Below, in pieces: positions 35,986 to 44,969 of a stretch of 64,000 bases of DNA. Every line of letters begins with the position of its first letter. Positions within the stretch are counted from its first letter, which is position 1. The notes under the pieces were generated by a model. That model saw only the letters and a program-made list of their open reading frames with translations. It was not told the DNA's origin and did no database searches. Location: positions 496,001 to 560,000 of the forward strand of contig NZ_OY787469.1 in NCBI RefSeq assembly GCF_963678835.1. Reading direction: 5' to 3'. A program made the position numbers and the translations under genes. The DNA comes from an uncultured Desulfuromonas sp. GTDB lineage: Bacteria > Desulfobacterota > Desulfuromonadia > Desulfuromonadales > Desulfuromonadaceae.

Positions 35986-37075
35986 CCGCAACAACTCCGT
36001 GAAGGCTGATTGATGACAACCCCTTGGGAGTCGATTTTGCTCCCCTTTTGTCGACGCAAAAGAGGGCCGACGTGCGGGCGCGGAAGCCCGCGTCATGTGG
36101 GTACCACCTTCGCGAACGGATGAAGTTCGCCGGTGCGATTCGTTTCAAGTTGCAAACCATTGAAGATCAAGATCAAAGTCAAGGTCGCCGGGTCTCGTCC
36201 CGGCAGCCGACATCCTTTTGACTGGCCGCTCAAAAGTATGCAAAAACCAGCTTGAACACCTCCTGACCCTCAGATTAACCGACAATGCGTCTGTTTCCGT
36301 TATGCTTCACAGGTTCGGCTCGCCGCCCTTTAGGTCGGCGAATCGTGAAACTCATCAGCTTTGGCGTAAAACGTTGATAACAATCTTAAGTCGTGGTCTA
36401 TCTCTGGTGTGACACCGATCAAACGGGCGGGACGGTGCCCGCCCTGCAGTCGTGTGTTATTGAGCAACCAAGCTCTCCCGTTCAGCAGCGCCGAACGTGA
36501 TAAACGCCAGCGCGATCAGCTTCGAATGACGAACCATTGAAGATCAAGATCAAAGTCAAAGTCGCCGGGTTTCGTCCCGGCAGCCGACATACTTTTGACT
36601 GGCCGCTCAAAAGGATTGCAAAAACCAGCTGAACGCCTCCTGAACCTGAGTCCACCGACACTGAGTCTGTTTCCGTTATGCGTCACGGATTCGGCTCGCC
36701 GCATCAAAGAAGATATTGGATAAACACCTCCTGTGTTTCCCAATAACGCAAGCCGAAAATGCAATTTCCGTCTTGCTTACACCATCAGAGATGGTGGTCG
36801 CCCGTCCATGGGCTCCACAGTCGGTTTTCAACCGTCTGTCAGCTCGACGAATCTTGCAACTCATCGCCTGTGGCGTAAAGCGTTGATAACAATCTTAAGT
36901 CGCGTTCTATCTCCGGTGTGGCACCGATCAAACGGGCGGAACGGTGCCTGCCCTTACTTGGGTTTGTTATTGAGCAACCAAGCTCTTCCGTACTGCAACG
37001 CCGAACGCAAAAGAGACCTGATGAGTGGGCGCGGAAGCCCACGTCATGTGCGTAGCAGGGAACGTGAACCGACGA
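35986..37075 (+). repeat. Family-1 repeat array 3, interrupted by a family-2 element
   Basis: End part of a unit (35986-36160), a unit without its middle block (36161-36530) and another (36531-37075) that is split by 140 foreign bases. The two halves GGCTCGCCGC (to 36702) and CTCGACGAATC (from 36843) are contiguous, apart from about nine bases, in other copies. No gene supported in 35986-37198. Confidence 0.85.
36703..36842 (-). repeat. Family-2 MITE-like element nested in family 1
   Basis: Inside matches 28175-28325 in the other orientation (GCAAGCCGAAAATGC, TTTCCGTCTTGCT, CGCCCGTCCAT, TTTTCAACCG). It sits exactly where other family-1 units are continuous. Confidence 0.75.
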
Positions 37076-37198
37076 GGTTGGCCGAGATGAATAGTATTAA
37101 CCAACTAATGCTTTTTCTTGACAAAATTAGACCTGGAGCCGATAGTGAACGACATATTATGAATGAATTATCATGCAATATTCATGGGAGGCACTATC

Positions 37199-38587
37199 AT
37201 GCGCTTGATCTTTGTTCATGGTTGGAGTGTAACCAACACCGATACCTACGGCCAACTGCCTGAGGCGCTGCAAGCCGCCTCAACCGATTACGACCTGTCA
37301 CTTGATCTGCACCACATCCATCTCGGCAAATACGTCAGTTTTCATGACGAAGTCACCCTCGACGATATTGCCCGTGGCCTGCACCAAGCCCTGCACGACC
37401 TGCCCGGCAATGCCGATCAGATTCAACCCTTCTCGTGTATTACCCATTCCACCGGCGGCCCGGTGGTGCGTTACTGGCTCAATCGTTTTTACGGCCCGGA
37501 AAATCTTAGCGCCACACCGCTACGCCATCTGGTGATGCTGGCTCCGGCCAATCACGGCTCGACTCTGGCGGCACTCGGCAAAAAGCGGGTCGGCCGCATC
37601 AAGGCCTGGTTCGATGGCGTTGAACCGGGGCAGCGAGTGCTTGACTGGCTGTGCCTCGGCAGCGAGGGGCAGCGCCGCCTCAACGAAAGCGGTCTGCATT
37701 ATGATTATGTCGGCCATCAGGTTTACCCCTTTGTGCTGATTGGCCAGGGCATCGACCGCAAACTCTATGATTTCATCAACAACTATCTTACCGAGCCCGG
37801 TAGCGACGGCGTGGTCCGCGTTGCCGGGGCCAATATGAATTACCGCTTTTTTTCGTTGCGCCAAAGTGACGAAGTGTTGAAAAAGAACCCCTACACGACC
37901 CGTCTCGTTACCAAGCCAGAGCGCCCAGTGCGTGTGTCACCCGACGTGCCGCTGGGGGTCTATAATCAATACAGCCATTCCGGAAAAACCATGGGCATCA
38001 TGCGCAGCATCGACAAACACAAAGGCACTGAGCAACCCGTGGTTGCCGACATTCTCAAATGCCTGCAGGTGGAGTCAGCCGTTGCGTATCAACAACGCGC
38101 CACCGAGCTGCGCACCCTGACCGAAGCAACCCAAGCCAAAGCTCGCCAGGATAAAACCAATGACCGCTACGCCATGCTGGTGTTCCGCGTTCAAGACGAT
38201 CAGGGCAATACCTTCAGCAATGACGATTACGACATCCTGCTGCTCGGAGGCAAAAGCTATCAGCCCAAAACCATGCCGAAAAGCTTCCTGGAAGATCGCC
38301 AGATGAACAGCAAGACCAGCAACCTGGTATTTTACATCGATGTCGATCAATTCCACCAAATCAAAGACGGCCTGTTTGGCATTCGCATCATCGCCCGCCC
38401 GCAAAAGGGCTTTTCCTATTACCAGTGGGCCGAGTTTCACTCCGATGGTGTATCACTGACCGATATTGTCGCGCCCAATCAGACCACCTATGTGGATATC
38501 ACACTCAAGCGCTGCGTGGATAAGAATGTGTTTCGCTTTGCGCGCGGGGATGAGAAGCGGGGGAGTTTTAAAGGGGTGAAGCCTTAA
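37199..38587 (+). CDS. Alpha/beta hydrolase, lipase/PGAP1-like
   Basis: 462 codons from the ATG at 37199 (GGGAGGCACT upstream). The N-terminal half has LIFVHGWSVTNTDTYGQL (oxyanion-hole HGW), and the nucleophile elbow ITHSTGGPVVRYW, where Ser replaces the centre of GxSxG with a His before it, as in lipases of the HSxGG type. MLAPANHGSTLAAL is typical of triacylglycerol-lipase/PGAP1 relatives. The C-terminal 170 residues form an unrecognised beta-rich domain. No signal peptide. It could be a phospholipase effector or a household esterase. It lies alone after the repeat array. Confidence 0.8.
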   Translation: MRLIFVHGWSVTNTDTYGQLPEALQAASTDYDLSLDLHHIHLGKYVSFHDEVTLDDIARGLHQALHDLPGNADQIQPFSCITHSTGGPVVRYWLNRFYGPENLSATPLRHLVMLAPANHGSTLAALGKKRVGRIKAWFDGVEPGQRVLDWLCLGSEGQRRLNESGLHYDYVGHQVYPFVLIGQGIDRKLYDFINNYLTEPGSDGVVRVAGANMNYRFFSLRQSDEVLKKNPYTTRLVTKPERPVRVSPDVPLGVYNQYSHSGKTMGIMRSIDKHKGTEQPVVADILKCLQVESAVAYQQRATELRTLTEATQAKARQDKTNDRYAMLVFRVQDDQGNTFSNDDYDILLLGGKSYQPKTMPKSFLEDRQMNSKTSNLVFYIDVDQFHQIKDGLFGIRIIARPQKGFSYYQWAEFHSDGVSLTDIVAPNQTTYVDITLKRCVDKNVFRFARGDEKRGSFKGVKP

Positions 38588-38620
38588 ATGTAAATAATCG
38601 ATAAAATTTAGGAGACGAGA

Positions 38621-39469
38621 GTGGAAAATTCAATACCTTTTGAGTTATTTAGATATCAAATTTTGCCAATTGATAGATTTATTCAAATGAATTATTTAAC
38701 GGAAGTCAGTTCAATGAATGAACTAATTTCTAGAAAGAATGAATTCTTTTTTGAGTGTATTAAGGAAACAAAAGATTTTTCAGATAACAAAAGAGAAACT
38801 ATTACCAAAAAAATCCATGAAGATAGCGAATTTATACTCTTAAAAGTTGCACATAATAAATCGATTCGCAGGGAAACGAAAGACTTTAGAGATGAAGTAA
38901 TAGATAGTTGGCCGTCAATATTGGTTGCAATATGGAATGATCCTGAAAAGCAGATTATAGCTGTTCAAAAAAGAACTATGGCGTTTTCTACATGCAGAAG
39001 TGTTGTGAAAATGGTTTTAGGAGCGATTTCAAAAAAACTAACATTTTACGGTTTGACGGCAATACATGAACCATTGTTTGAGAAGCAGAAATTCTGGTCT
39101 TTGCTTCATAAGTATGATGGAAAGGTTAAGGCAGTAGAATTTGAAATGATTACACCAAATATGGCAAATATTTCAGATTCTTTGGCAGATGGGCTTAAGG
39201 ATTTTGCGAAAAATACTAACTCGACAAGAAATAAACTCAAATTGGAGTCAGATCCAGGTGCTCCGTTGCATTTGTCGCAGGATAATGAGGTATTGACGGG
39301 GTTAGTAAATTACAGTAGCGAAGGAGGAGGGAATATCTCCTTGAAAATAGAAGGTGTTAAGAAAAAATACAATACATCAAAAACGGTCAGAGAAGTGCAT
39401 TTAGGTCCAACAGAAATACAAGGTAGTTCAGATCAAATAACTAAGGTCTTGAAAGAGCTAATGAAATGA
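38621..39469 (+). CDS. AT-rich gene of unknown function (first of a two-gene cassette)
   Basis: 282 codons starting with GTG; AGGAGACGAGA precedes it. Soluble, rich in Lys and Glu. N-terminal part MENSIPFELFRYQILPIDRF, middle WPSILVAIWNDPEKQIIAVQ, C-terminal half LVNYSSEGGGNISLKIEGVK. I do not recognise a family. Composition is far more AT-rich than the flanking genes, a sign of transfer. Its last four bases overlap the start of a small membrane protein. A cytoplasmic factor coupled to a membrane protein is a frequent layout in phage-defence cassettes, but nothing here proves that. Confidence 0.8.
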   Translation: MENSIPFELFRYQILPIDRFIQMNYLTEVSSMNELISRKNEFFFECIKETKDFSDNKRETITKKIHEDSEFILLKVAHNKSIRRETKDFRDEVIDSWPSILVAIWNDPEKQIIAVQKRTMAFSTCRSVVKMVLGAISKKLTFYGLTAIHEPLFEKQKFWSLLHKYDGKVKAVEFEMITPNMANISDSLADGLKDFAKNTNSTRNKLKLESDPGAPLHLSQDNEVLTGLVNYSSEGGGNISLKIEGVKKKYNTSKTVREVHLGPTEIQGSSDQITKVLKELMK

Positions 39470-39915
39470 TAAAACAGGTTTTTACATCTTCATTTATATC
39501 AATAGGTGTCGGTTTCATATTTGAAATAGTAAATAAAATTATTGGAGCTACATACATATATAAATTTTTCGAAGATAGCCTAGTTACAATTCTAGTTGCG
39601 CTTCTAGCCGTTAACGCAGCAACAATGGGAATTGTTCTAACAAAAATTAGAGATTTGGTTTCAGAGTCAGGTGGATCGAGATATTTTATAGAAACAAGAA
39701 AAAATATGCTCCTTTCTGTGAAGGAACAAATAGGTCTGATAATTTCTTCAACAGTTATATTATCAATAAAATCTTCAAATATCGTGTTGAGTGTTGAATA
39801 TCTTGATTTGTTTTTAAATACAATAGTTGGTGGTGTTTTTGTATACGCGTTGTTGATACTTTATGATACAGCTAAAGGTGTGTTAATAATAATTGATTTT
39901 GATACAGACGATTAG
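39466..39915 (+). CDS. Small integral membrane protein of unknown function (second of a two-gene cassette)
   Basis: 149 aa, AT-rich like its partner. Four membrane segments: SFISIGVGFIFEIVNKIIGA, LVTILVALLAVNAATMGIVL, IGLIISSTVILSIKSSNIVL and LNTIVGGVFVYALLILYDTA, with a basic cytoplasmic loop between the second and third. ATGA overlap with the upstream gene. No known family. It could be a membrane effector or pore activated by the upstream protein. That is inference from layout. Confidence 0.8.
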   Translation: MIKQVFTSSFISIGVGFIFEIVNKIIGATYIYKFFEDSLVTILVALLAVNAATMGIVLTKIRDLVSESGGSRYFIETRKNMLLSVKEQIGLIISSTVILSIKSSNIVLSVEYLDLFLNTIVGGVFVYALLILYDTAKGVLIIIDFDTDD

Positions 39916-39998
39916 CAATGAATAGATTTATGGATTAGATAAAGCGACAAATGGACGTTGAATTTGGGAACAGCTCTGAACAAAGAATGAGTCATGTC

Positions 39999-40085
39999 CT
40001 CAAGGAGTTCGGTGTATGGAAGCGGGTGTAGCCCGTTGTGTATTTTGAATCATTGCAACAACGTATTGACCTTGTACTGATGGAA
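39999..40085 (+). pseudogene. Remnant of a Coa1-like domain gene
   Basis: The frame reads LKEFGVWKRV, stop, PVVYFESLQQRIDLVLM, which parallels IKELGVWKLIELGVYSEALQ of the intact protein at 29042-29713. An in-frame stop and loss of the rest show decay. Confidence 0.55.
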
Positions 40086-40099
40086 AGAAGTAACTCCAA

Positions 40100-40912
40100 A
40101 TGATGAAAGGCTTGCGTATTCTTTCATTGTCGGACATTCATGGCGACATGGATGCCTATCAAATATTCCTTAATAGGTTGGAGGGACAATCCTTTGATGT
40201 GGCTATCATAGCGGGTGACCTTGGGGGCCTAAAAGAGGCGAGAACAATTTTGTCCAAGCTCGCTAATTTCGGTAAGCCAATCCTTTACGTGATGGGTAAT
40301 TGGGATTCCTTTTCCTACCTTGATAACATTCACGAAGCAGCTACGCATATCCACCTGACGCACCAGAGGATCGGAGATTGGGTGTTTCTAGGGTATAGCG
40401 GTTGCTCTGCTAATCTGTATTGCGGAAATCCTTCGCTTGCTGGTAAGCATGAGGAATTTTTGAGTAAAGCCCGTCATTACAAGCGGAAGTACAGTTCATA
40501 TGAATTGTTTTGCAAATCGATCGTATTTAAAGAACTGCAAACATACATACACGAGAACCAGATAGATGTGGATGAATTGATCTTTGTCTCACATGACCGA
40601 TTTTATGCGCTGCCATTTACCCCAGTTCTCTATATTTTCGGGCACAGGCACACCCCAAAATACACTTACTACAAGGGAATTCACTGTTTAAATACTTCAG
40701 CAATTTCTATGGAATCCACGATGTCTAATAAAGATATGGACGCTCCAGGAAACTTTTGTCTTATAGATCTTGAGGGAACGGCGTGTCAAATCAACTTTCA
40801 GGAAATTCCCAGCCCCTATGTTAGAACTGATCGTTTCCACGGTAGTTGCTTTCAAGACGTAGAAGAAAATGGTTATTGTGACACCGCATTCTTCAAAAAA
40901 CGAAAGGTTTAG
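40100..40912 (+). CDS. Calcineurin-like metallophosphoesterase
   Basis: 270 aa. All metal-binding motifs are in order: LSLSDIHGDMDAY (DxH), AIIAGDLGGLKEA (GDxx), YVMGNWDSF (GNxD), IFVSHDRF (H) and YIFGHRHTPKY (GHxH). Such enzymes cleave phosphoesters with two metal ions; targets include nucleotides, cyclic nucleotides and phosphoproteins. No signal peptide. Moderately AT-rich and bounded by a decayed gene and repeats, so part of the accessory region. The substrate cannot be inferred. Confidence 0.9.
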   Translation: MMKGLRILSLSDIHGDMDAYQIFLNRLEGQSFDVAIIAGDLGGLKEARTILSKLANFGKPILYVMGNWDSFSYLDNIHEAATHIHLTHQRIGDWVFLGYSGCSANLYCGNPSLAGKHEEFLSKARHYKRKYSSYELFCKSIVFKELQTYIHENQIDVDELIFVSHDRFYALPFTPVLYIFGHRHTPKYTYYKGIHCLNTSAISMESTMSNKDMDAPGNFCLIDLEGTACQINFQEIPSPYVRTDRFHGSCFQDVEENGYCDTAFFKKRKV

Positions 40913-40920
40913 AAGAGCAT

Positions 40921-41022
40921 AGGGGACGCAGTTGATATTTTGACATTCTAAAAGACCATTTCTTCTGCTGTGACACCGAAGACAGCATATGCAAATCAAA
41001 AGGAGACCCATCGGTCACCTCA
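40921..41022 (+). repeat. Family-4 repeat of about 100 bp, copy 1
   Basis: Starts AGGGGACG, contains GATATTTTGACATTCTA, GCATATGCAAATCAAAAGGA and ends CGGTCACCTCA. Very similar copies at 41418-41521 and 49716-49819. Confidence 0.85.
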
Positions 41023-41138
41023 AGAGGGTATAAAAGGGGACAGGCTAGAAACTAGGGACACTGCCCGAATGGCGCTAGTTTAAGAGTTCTACCATGGTGA
41101 AATTCCAGATTAATTTGGTAAATATGGCATAATAAGCC

Positions 41139-41410
41139 ATGAAGAATTCAACGCCTATATTCCCCGGATTTCACCTGCAAACATTACGACGTAAACCACG
41201 CACACCACAACAGAAGCTTGCTGCTGAGTTAGCTGCATTAAAAGAGAAGTCGTTTAAGCAGGTTGGTGAAATCTTCGAACGTTTTATCCCTCATAACCTG
41301 CTAAAACCGGCAAGATCCGGTGTCATGAGTCGCAGAAGGCTTTTCTCCAAAGAGAACACGTTCTGGGCATTCTTCAGCCAAATTGTGGATTCAGACGGTG
41401 GTTGCAAATA
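41139..41410 (+). pseudogene. IS4-family transposase, N-terminal fragment
   Basis: About 88 codons from an ATG: MKNSTPIFPGFHLQTLRRKP, then LKEKSFKQVGEIFERFIPHN and SGVMSRRRLFSKENTFWAFF, the conserved head of IS4-group transposases with the N-terminal DUF4372/IS4-like domain. It stops matching after DSDGGCK, where a family-4 repeat begins. The DDE catalytic domain is absent, so the element is dead. Confidence 0.8.
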
Positions 41411-41417
41411 TAGACAC

Positions 41418-41521
41418 AGGGGACGTAGTAGATATTTTGACATTCTACAAAGACCTTTTCTTCTGCCGTGGCACCGAAGACAGCATATGCAAATCAAAAA
41501 GAGACCAATCGGTCACCTCAG
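41418..41521 (+). repeat. Family-4 repeat, copy 2
   Basis: Same sequence as 40921-41022 and 49716-49819. It directly follows the transposase fragment and directly precedes a copied chemoreceptor terminator. Confidence 0.85.
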
Positions 41522-41685
41522 ATAGACAACAAAGCCCGCATCAAACTTGATGCGGGCTTTGTTGTCTATCTAACGGGCAATCATCTTCGCTGTTTGGCTC
41601 AACTTAAACCGTGACAACATGGTGTGCAGTTGATCGGCCTGTGACGAGAGCTGCCCGGCAGCGGCTGCACTCTCTTCGGCACTGG
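41522..41685 (-). pseudogene. Duplicated 3' end of a chemoreceptor gene with its terminator
   Basis: 41573-41685 matches the last 37 or so codons of the chemoreceptor gene at 49868 (e.g. GATCGGCCTGTGACGAGAGC), and 41522-41572 matches its terminator (CAACAAAGCCCGCATCAA arms). The match ends where CTGGGGAAACTGG begins. Together with the family-4 copy, about 265 bp are shared with 49716-49985. Confidence 0.8.
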
Positions 41686-41849
41686 GGAAACTGGGAAACT
41701 CCCCGGTTTCTTGTGTATCCCGGGGAAGTTAAAAGGAGCTGTCGGTGAACACGGCCATGTTCTTTATCATGCTTGTGGGGCGTTTTGTGGACAGTATATC
41801 GAATTGCTGAATACATGAGCGGATAGCAGCACCATAGATTGACCAACGT

Positions 41850-43088
41850 TTATCGTTTTTCATACCGTGCCCAAAAGCTGGTTTTCCGACCATGTGTTTG
41901 CTTTATTTGGGCAGCATATTCCGCATGAGGTTTCATCTCCTTCCAGTCGCTGATAGTTTTTGCCAGCAGGTCCAGCTTGCGCAAATAACGTGCGCCATGT
42001 CCGTATGTTTTGGTTTGTCCACGGAGTAGGATTGAATCGAGCAGGGCGCGGTGGAGCAGACTGGCGGTCAACGGTCGGGACAGGGATTCAAAGGTTTCGG
42101 CGAGAGGGAGCAGGTGCTGATAATAATCACCGTTCAGCTGTTCAGCGCGGGCCTGCAGATAGCTTTCGGCAGCGTCATATTGTTCCATATCGGTTAGAAA
42201 TGCGGCATCGGTCAGAGAGAGGAGTGGGGTGTTCAGAATGACCTGTATTTCTTCGGCGAGAAGAGTGGAATGCTGAGCATGTCCGGTGATGACAAGCCAC
42301 TCTTCAAATAAAAGCCTGCTGCGCTGACGGCGAAAGCTTCGACAGGCGGCTTCTCTCTGTTTTTCACTGTCTCCCAGGCGGCCATAAATATTCAGCAGCA
42401 ATTTGTCCTGCTTCTCCCGTTGGTAATTCTCCGTTTGCGGAATTTTTTCCAACCAGCTCAAAGCGGTGTGTTCATCGCAACTTTCCAGGTAGGCTTCGGC
42501 AATGTCAATCTTGCCGGCGGTCGGAAGGTCCGCTCCCCATGCCGCCAGACGCGTTTTCTCGAACAGTTGTGGATCTTTGAGCTGCCGGGCCAAAGATTCC
42601 ACCTGGTAGTGCCAGTGACGGCGTGCAAATTCATCTGACTCTGTATTTGCCAGTTTCTGAAATTGTTCGACCAGCCAGCGCAACTGTTCTTCCGGCAGGA
42701 ATTCAGCGGCGCTATTGAGCAGCGCATCGCGTATGCCGTAATCATCCTTGAGAGAGGTTTTTAGCACTAATTTAGCCAGCTGGTTTTTGTCTGCGTAGTG
42801 AGAGGCGTAGGAGAGAAAGAGTTCCTGTGCATCAAAGCGATAAACATCACCGACATGTCCGCTTGAATCGTCACAACGGTCAAAGACACTGCGGTCAGTG
42901 GTGTAAAAATTTGCCACCAGCTCACAACCGATCTGAGGATCGTCTACTTGCTCCTCAATCTGCTGTAGTACATTTCGCAGTTCACGCGCCAATCCGACTG
43001 ATTCTCCCCAACGGATGAAACGACGCACGCGCTTGAGTGAGGACAGTTTATCCTTGAGCTGTTTTATCTCGCCTTTGGGGGTTGTCAT
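41850..43088 (-). CDS. DUF6880-like protein
   Basis: 412 aa, soluble, almost all helical. After a coiled-coil start (KGEIKQLKDKLSSLKRVRRF) comes a long TPR-like repeat region (e.g. YLESCDEHTALSWLEKIPQ, LYQARAEQL-type units). The C-terminal signature YGHGARYLRKLDLLAKTISD, W, HGRKTSFWARYEK matches my recollection of the DUF6880 family. Function is unknown. Core-like GC content. It neighbours hipBA but is separated by about 80 bases and is on the same strand downstream of it. Confidence 0.75.
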   Translation of the reverse strand: MTTPKGEIKQLKDKLSSLKRVRRFIRWGESVGLARELRNVLQQIEEQVDDPQIGCELVANFYTTDRSVFDRCDDSSGHVGDVYRFDAQELFLSYASHYADKNQLAKLVLKTSLKDDYGIRDALLNSAAEFLPEEQLRWLVEQFQKLANTESDEFARRHWHYQVESLARQLKDPQLFEKTRLAAWGADLPTAGKIDIAEAYLESCDEHTALSWLEKIPQTENYQREKQDKLLLNIYGRLGDSEKQREAACRSFRRQRSRLLFEEWLVITGHAQHSTLLAEEIQVILNTPLLSLTDAAFLTDMEQYDAAESYLQARAEQLNGDYYQHLLPLAETFESLSRPLTASLLHRALLDSILLRGQTKTYGHGARYLRKLDLLAKTISDWKEMKPHAEYAAQIKQTHGRKTSFWARYEKR

Positions 43089-43168
43089 CTGTAACCTTGA
43101 AAAATGAGCAAGTTATGGGTCTGTATGTGCAATTCAAAGGGCAACTGCTCGGTCACCGTTCGTTTCTC

Positions 43169-44413
43169 TTATACAAGCTTTTTTGTCGTCCTCTCGCACG
43201 ACTCGGCAATAAACTGATTTAACCGATACAGACAGTCACTTTTGTATGGCGCAAATTTTTCGGTGAAGAGTTGCAGCCTGACGTTCTCAATTTTATTGGC
43301 AATCAAAACAACTCTCGGCACGATATATCTGGAACTGATTTGAATGTCCTTTGCGAGAGCTTCCCAGTTTTGCTTCGTTACTTTGTCCGGGTCAACTTCA
43401 TCGCCAATTTTCATCGCCATGTCTCCGGTGAGACCATAATGCACGTAGATCCGTGTCGACAAAAGGTCATAGAACGGCGCCAAGGCCGGTCCTTGCGGCA
43501 GCAGTAAGAAGGAAATATTTTTGCCGTGTGCATCTGAATTACCGATTAAAAAGTTGAAGATCAGCCAATCCAGCAGAGCCATGACATCTTTGGCCGGTTT
43601 TGCGCTGAGTTTGCGCAGCAATGTGACACACTGCGCAAAGCTGGGGCCGCCTTCATGCTCGTATTTGTATTCCGGCAGCGTTCCCATGGCCTGACAGAAA
43701 TCCTCCTGATGCACTCTTTTCAACCCGTCTTCACTCTTGGCGCGGTCGTATCTCTCAATGGCAAAGATCCGGGAACCATCAAGGTCATGAATGAATGCGT
43801 TGGGCACAGGCAGACCGATGGCACTGGCCAGAGCCATGCAGAACGCTTCATTTTCAACCGTGCCGTCTAAGGTTTCAATCGGCGGTTTGATGATGGTGTT
43901 GCTTGGCGCTCCGCCCTGGGGAAGCGCAAACTGTCCTTCTGAATAAAAGACGGGTAATTTATTCTGCACTCCGGCGAGTGAAAGCCGAAACCCGGACTCA
44001 CCGGCCAGAAAGGGCTTTTGCGGCAGTTTTTTGATGATGTGCGACAATTCCTGGGTGGACACAGCGGTGTAGGTCTTTTCTGCCGTGGATTGAACGCCTT
44101 CGGGGTATAAAGACACTGCCCCGGCACAATCCCCGCCGATTTTTTCCAACAAACCAAAGTCGTTGTGCGGGGAGACCCCCAAATTTCGCGCAATAACTTG
44201 GCGAATTTTTTGTTCGGGCAACAGGTTGGCAAAGAAAGCGTGTGACTCATCGGCCACATAGGGTTCACTGCGTAATGGGAGGAAAAGCGACAGGGGAATC
44301 GCGGAGGTCCGCAGCCAGCTTTCATCGTACTGAAAACAAAAGGATTTCTTTTCATCCAGCCACAGATGGCCAACCACGGCACTGTCGCTGTACACGATCA
44401 GTTTCGTTATCAT
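43169..44413 (-). CDS. hipA: HipA family serine/threonine kinase toxin
   Basis: 414 codons from the ATG at 44413, which overlaps the hipB stop (ATGA). N-terminal HipA domain (LRSEPYVADESHAFFANLLP), ATP loop FRLSLAGVQNKLPVFYSEG, catalytic LLDWLIFNFLIGNSDAHGKN, and metal-binding LAPFYDLLSTR (D in the DFG-like position). HipA phosphorylates a tRNA synthetase or similar target and slows growth unless HipB binds it. Full length, all core residues seen. An additional broken copy lies at 35816-35985. Confidence 0.93.
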   Translation of the reverse strand: MITKLIVYSDSAVVGHLWLDEKKSFCFQYDESWLRTSAIPLSLFLPLRSEPYVADESHAFFANLLPEQKIRQVIARNLGVSPHNDFGLLEKIGGDCAGAVSLYPEGVQSTAEKTYTAVSTQELSHIIKKLPQKPFLAGESGFRLSLAGVQNKLPVFYSEGQFALPQGGAPSNTIIKPPIETLDGTVENEAFCMALASAIGLPVPNAFIHDLDGSRIFAIERYDRAKSEDGLKRVHQEDFCQAMGTLPEYKYEHEGGPSFAQCVTLLRKLSAKPAKDVMALLDWLIFNFLIGNSDAHGKNISFLLLPQGPALAPFYDLLSTRIYVHYGLTGDMAMKIGDEVDPDKVTKQNWEALAKDIQISSRYIVPRVVLIANKIENVRLQLFTEKFAPYKSDCLYRLNQFIAESCERTTKKLV

Positions 44414-44646
44414 GCCTGCGTATCCCTGGCTTTCCAGCCTCTGAATTGGGCGTGGATTTCGATGCCTAAACACGCGGCGACCTGCAGAACTTTATTGAGC
44501 TGCACGGATTCTTTGCCATTTTCCAGCGCCGAAAGAAAGACGTGGCTGACTCCGCAGAGTGCGGCAGCATCATGAAGTGTGAGACCATCCTCTTTACGTT
44601 TTTTGCGAATCAGAGCGCCGAGATTGCCGGCGTTTAGAATCTCCAT
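44410..44646 (-). CDS. hipB: HipB family antitoxin, XRE-type HTH
   Basis: 78 aa. HTH: LGALIRKKRKEDGLTLHDAA, ALCGVSHVFLSALENGKESV. It represses its own operon and binds HipA. Three similar half-sites lie just upstream (44662-44776). GGAGGTAA precedes the ATG. Overlaps hipA by four bases. Confidence 0.93.
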   Translation of the reverse strand: MEILNAGNLGALIRKKRKEDGLTLHDAAALCGVSHVFLSALENGKESVQLNKVLQVAACLGIEIHAQFRGWKARDTQA

Positions 44647-44661
44647 CGTTTACCTCCAGAA

Positions 44662-44776
44662 TTCAACGTTCGTTTACTATAACACCTAAAACGTACAGGA
44701 GAGATAAAAAATTCAATGATCGTTTACTTTTTAGCTGAAAATGCTGAATTTATAAGAAAAATAAACGATCGTTGAA
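44662..44776. promoter_or_regulatory. hipBA operator region
   Basis: Three related sites: TTCAACGTTCGTTTA (44662-44676), TTCAATGATCGTTTA (44712-44726) and the inverted TAAACGATCGTTGAA (44762-44776). They lie directly upstream of hipB. The last two match 30163-30228. Nothing else is seen in 44777-44969. Confidence 0.75.
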
Positions 44777-44969
44777 GAAATGGTGTATTGGTCATAGCCT
44801 CATATAGATCGCTGATTACTCTGAATTGCTCCCCCTTGATTTGGGAATGGGGGTGTAAATGCAGGACTGTTCCTCCCTCAACCCCCTCCCACGAGGGAAG
44901 AGTGAGCTATTTTAGGGACTTTCAGTCTCGTCAAAACCCTTGGTCGCCCGGACAGCAACCCCGAATCGT

